Below, piece by piece: positions 61,301-64,000 of a stretch of DNA of 64,000 nt (the stretch's first letter is position 1; every line of letters starts with the position of its first letter). This DNA is from Berghia stephanieae (Eukaryota > Mollusca > Gastropoda > Nudibranchia > Aeolidiidae): assembly GCA_034508935.3 (NCBI GenBank), contig CM067449.1, forward strand, positions 769,637 through 833,636, read 5' to 3'. Below the pieces are notes generated by a model. The model saw only the letters and a list, made by a program, of their open reading frames with translations, ran no database searches and was not told where the DNA came from. The translations under genes and the position numbers were made by a program.

Positions 61301-63790
61301 TTTCCCTCCGAGCTAGGACTCCGGCCAGGGTCAGGACAAAACCAAGCCATCTCATTCCAAGACAGAGACAGAAAGCATGTTGGAAAACAGATATAGGGGA
61401 TAGAAAACACAGTATGTACCTCCCTGCCCACTATGGGAGGTCAGGAACCCCACACAGTTGGTCCTTTTTAAATATTTTTATTTCCGGTGGACTGAAAACA
61501 CAGTACCTTGAATTTATTCACGGCCAACTTCAGTATGCTGCCTAAGCAACATGTAAACAAAAGGTTGGTTGGGTGCGCATGACATTACTAAAGTTCGGGT
61601 CATTTATAAAAAAAGTCTGGGTCACGTTTGACGTCAAATGACATTGTTTACGTTTGGGGCACCTAATTATACAGCTCTATCAACGAGGTGTTTTTATGAA
61701 ATAATAGAGAACTCTGATTTCAAAATTCAAAGTAGGCAAATCTGAAAAAAAAGGATGACGTCATTATCTCTCAAATCTTCGGGTTGTATAATTTTAAGAG
61801 TATCTTATGATTTTCAACGACTCCAATTACTCCTGTTGAGCTCAAATTTTTTGCCTAAACCTCACAGACCTGTTCTTGCTTGTAGTTATGAACATTTCTG
61901 GTACATTTTGCTGCTAACTGCTACGTATGCTCTTCAGTCTTCAGCGTGGCATTTCATGCAAGAGATATTCCACCAAAAAAAAAAAAAAAACAACGCCTGC
62001 ACTGATATCAGATCACCCCTTTTCATTTTATTCTTCTGTTGTTATGTGTTATCTCTGTTGTTAACACATTCTACAACATTGTGCATCGCCGCAGTCAATG
62101 AGCTGTGAATGCGAGTTGAATTATAACTTTTGCTGTATTAAAAAATCAAATGTACGTGGAGGCATACTGTTCATCCAGTCATTTTTATTCTAATAATTAT
62201 AACTCTGACGGCAGTAACAAGAGAAATCTCCGAAGAGATGGCAACAGGACATGCGTAGCAGTAGCAGTCGACACCTTCGGTAAAGATTTGAAAAGGTATG
62301 TATGAAATAGTGCCAGACGAAGCAAGAACGTAAAATACTAGAAAAAAAAAAAACATCCCAAAAAAATAGGCTTCCTCTGGAGATTGTTTGTTAGTTTGTT
62401 TTTAAGGCGCTTATGACATATTTAGGTTATATCAGCGCCAGTAAAAAGGAAGAAAATGGGATAGTAAAAAGTTCTAGAAAAAGTAAGACATAGGGGAACT
62501 GGGAACAAATAGGGATCGTTTGTTTTTGTTTTTAAGGGTTTTACGGCGCTTGCAACACATTTAGGTTATATCAGCGCCAGTAAAAAGGAAGAAAATGGGA
62601 TAGTAAAAAGTTATAGAAAAAAAGTAAGACATAGGGAACTGGGAACAAATAGGGATTGTTTGTTAGTTTGTTTTTAAGGGTTTTACGGCGCTTATGACAT
62701 ATTTAGGTTATATCAGCGCCAGTAAAAAGGAAGAAAATGGGATAGTAAAAGATCTAGAAAAAAGTAAGACATAGGGGAACTGGGAACAAATAGGGATCGT
62801 TTGTTTTTGTTTTTAAGGGTTTTACGGCGCTTGCAACACATTTAGGTTATATCAGCGCCAGTAAAAAGGAAGAAAATGGGATAGTAAAAAGTTATAGAAA
62901 AAAAGTAAGACATAGGGGAACTGGGAACAAATAGGGATCGTTTGTTTTTGTTTTTAAGGGTTTTTACGGCGCTTTTAACACATTTAGGTTATATCAGCGC
63001 CAGTAAAAAGGAAGAAAATGGGATAGTAAAAAAAAGTTATAGAAAAAAGAAAGACATAGGGGAACTGGGAACAAATAGGGATCGTTTGTTTTTGTTTTTA
63101 AGGGTTTTACGGCGCTTATGACATATTTAGGTTATATCAGCGCCAGTAAAAAGGAAGAAAATGGGATAGTAAAAAGTTCTAGAATTACAATTATAGAACC
63201 CAAGAGAGAGTAAGACAAAGGGGAATTGGGAACAAAAAGGGATCAGATGCAGATTCCAAGAGCATACCATCAATGTACTTAGTTTGAGATCACCTATAGA
63301 TAGAATGCGCTTGGCCAAGGAGTTCACAACATTGCCATCCGGAAGTATAACGGACCAACACACAAACTCTGTGTAACCATGAACTTTTATAGTCTGGTTA
63401 ATACACTTTAGTGAGAACAACTCACAAACGCGGATGGCAAAAACAATAACAAAGGCCTGAGTGACGTCATCTGCATACTATCTATAAGTCTCACCCAGAC
63501 AAGTCTCACAAGTACAAGATCCAACAAAGAGGAATATACTCAAATGCTTACATTATAAATTCAACATAACACATATAATACATAACAGAGAGATGATTTA
63601 CAAGGAAAAAAATATCATCTCCCAAAACAATAACTATGCATTTGACGGTTTCCCTCCCAGGGCCAGGAAAAAAACCCAAGTAATCTCATTCCAAGACAAA
63701 GACAGAAAGCATGTTGGAAAACATTTATAGGGGATAGAAGACACAGTATGTACCCCCCTGCCCACTATGGGAGGTCAGAAACCCCACCCA

Positions 63791-64000
63791 GATTGAACAC
63801 AATGACAGAGACCTTAAACTTAAAGCCGCTCCATTTTTATCTTTGAAAATACAAATCAAATTGTTAAATTAAGTAGCACGCACTGGTGTAAGATAAAGAA
63901 AAGGTATGTATGAAATAGTACCAAAGCACGAAAGTAAAATATAAACAAAAAATAAAACCAATCCCGAAAAATCTGCGTATCCCAGCCTCAGGGAGGAAGT
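63791..64000. other. array right flank, diverged spacer end
   Basis: After the repeat D head (CCCACCCAG) new sequence begins. From about 63897, AAAAGGTATGTATGAAATAG and the following bases match the right end of the array spacer with many changes, possibly the ancestral locus from which the spacer end derives. Confidence 0.5.

Overview
The window reads as nuclear DNA of an animal, most likely a lophotrochozoan and plausibly a gastropod mollusc. It is AT-rich, has GT-AG spliced genes, long simple repeats, at least five tRNA-headed or tail-sharing SINE families, several LINE clades and many small terminal-inverted-repeat (TIR) elements. The phylum call rests on general repeat style and is not proven. 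No prokaryotic, organellar or rRNA sequence was seen.

Only one confident ordinary host gene is present: an MFSD5-like transporter on the minus strand (14152-15522). Nearly everything else is transposon-derived. From 1 to 13 kb there are LINE remains (a 5'-truncated RTE at about 954-2845), half of a THAP zinc finger, and SINEs with small elements nested in one another. From 15.6 to 22 kb there are four TIR elements, two of them with clear target duplications, an interrupted SINE and an L2-like LINE scrap. From 22.3 to 29.8 kb lies a spliced P-element (THAP9-like) transposase gene with a small THAP exon 3.3 kb upstream of its main exon. A nearly full-length CR1 LINE and a 136 bp foldback element sit in its intron.

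The main discovery is a 15.8 kb PIF/Harbinger transposon at 31821-47594. It has 25 bp perfect terminal inverted repeats and a 3 bp CAG target duplication. It carries both genes of the superfamily: a HARBI1-like transposase spliced from the left end, and a Myb/SANT-like DNA-binding protein spliced convergently from the right end. Both are decayed. Its introns hold SINEs, an 851 bp hAT-related element that still encodes a hAT dimerisation domain, and a separate small spliced gene of unknown family.

From 49.6 to 63.8 kb is a recently amplified tandem array of about 1.93 kb units. Each unit is built from a roughly 500 bp SINE-like repeat, a short TIR element inserted in it, an unrelated spacer of about 0.9 kb, and a variable number (3 to 6) of about 140 bp sub-repeats. 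One unit alone is split by a 2612 bp hAT-type insertion with a perfect 8 bp target duplication. That allows the steps to be ordered: SINE-like copy, then TIR insertion, then spacer joining, then tandem amplification, then hAT-type insertion.

All exon boundaries and family names come from reading the sequence by eye. No alignment or database search was run.
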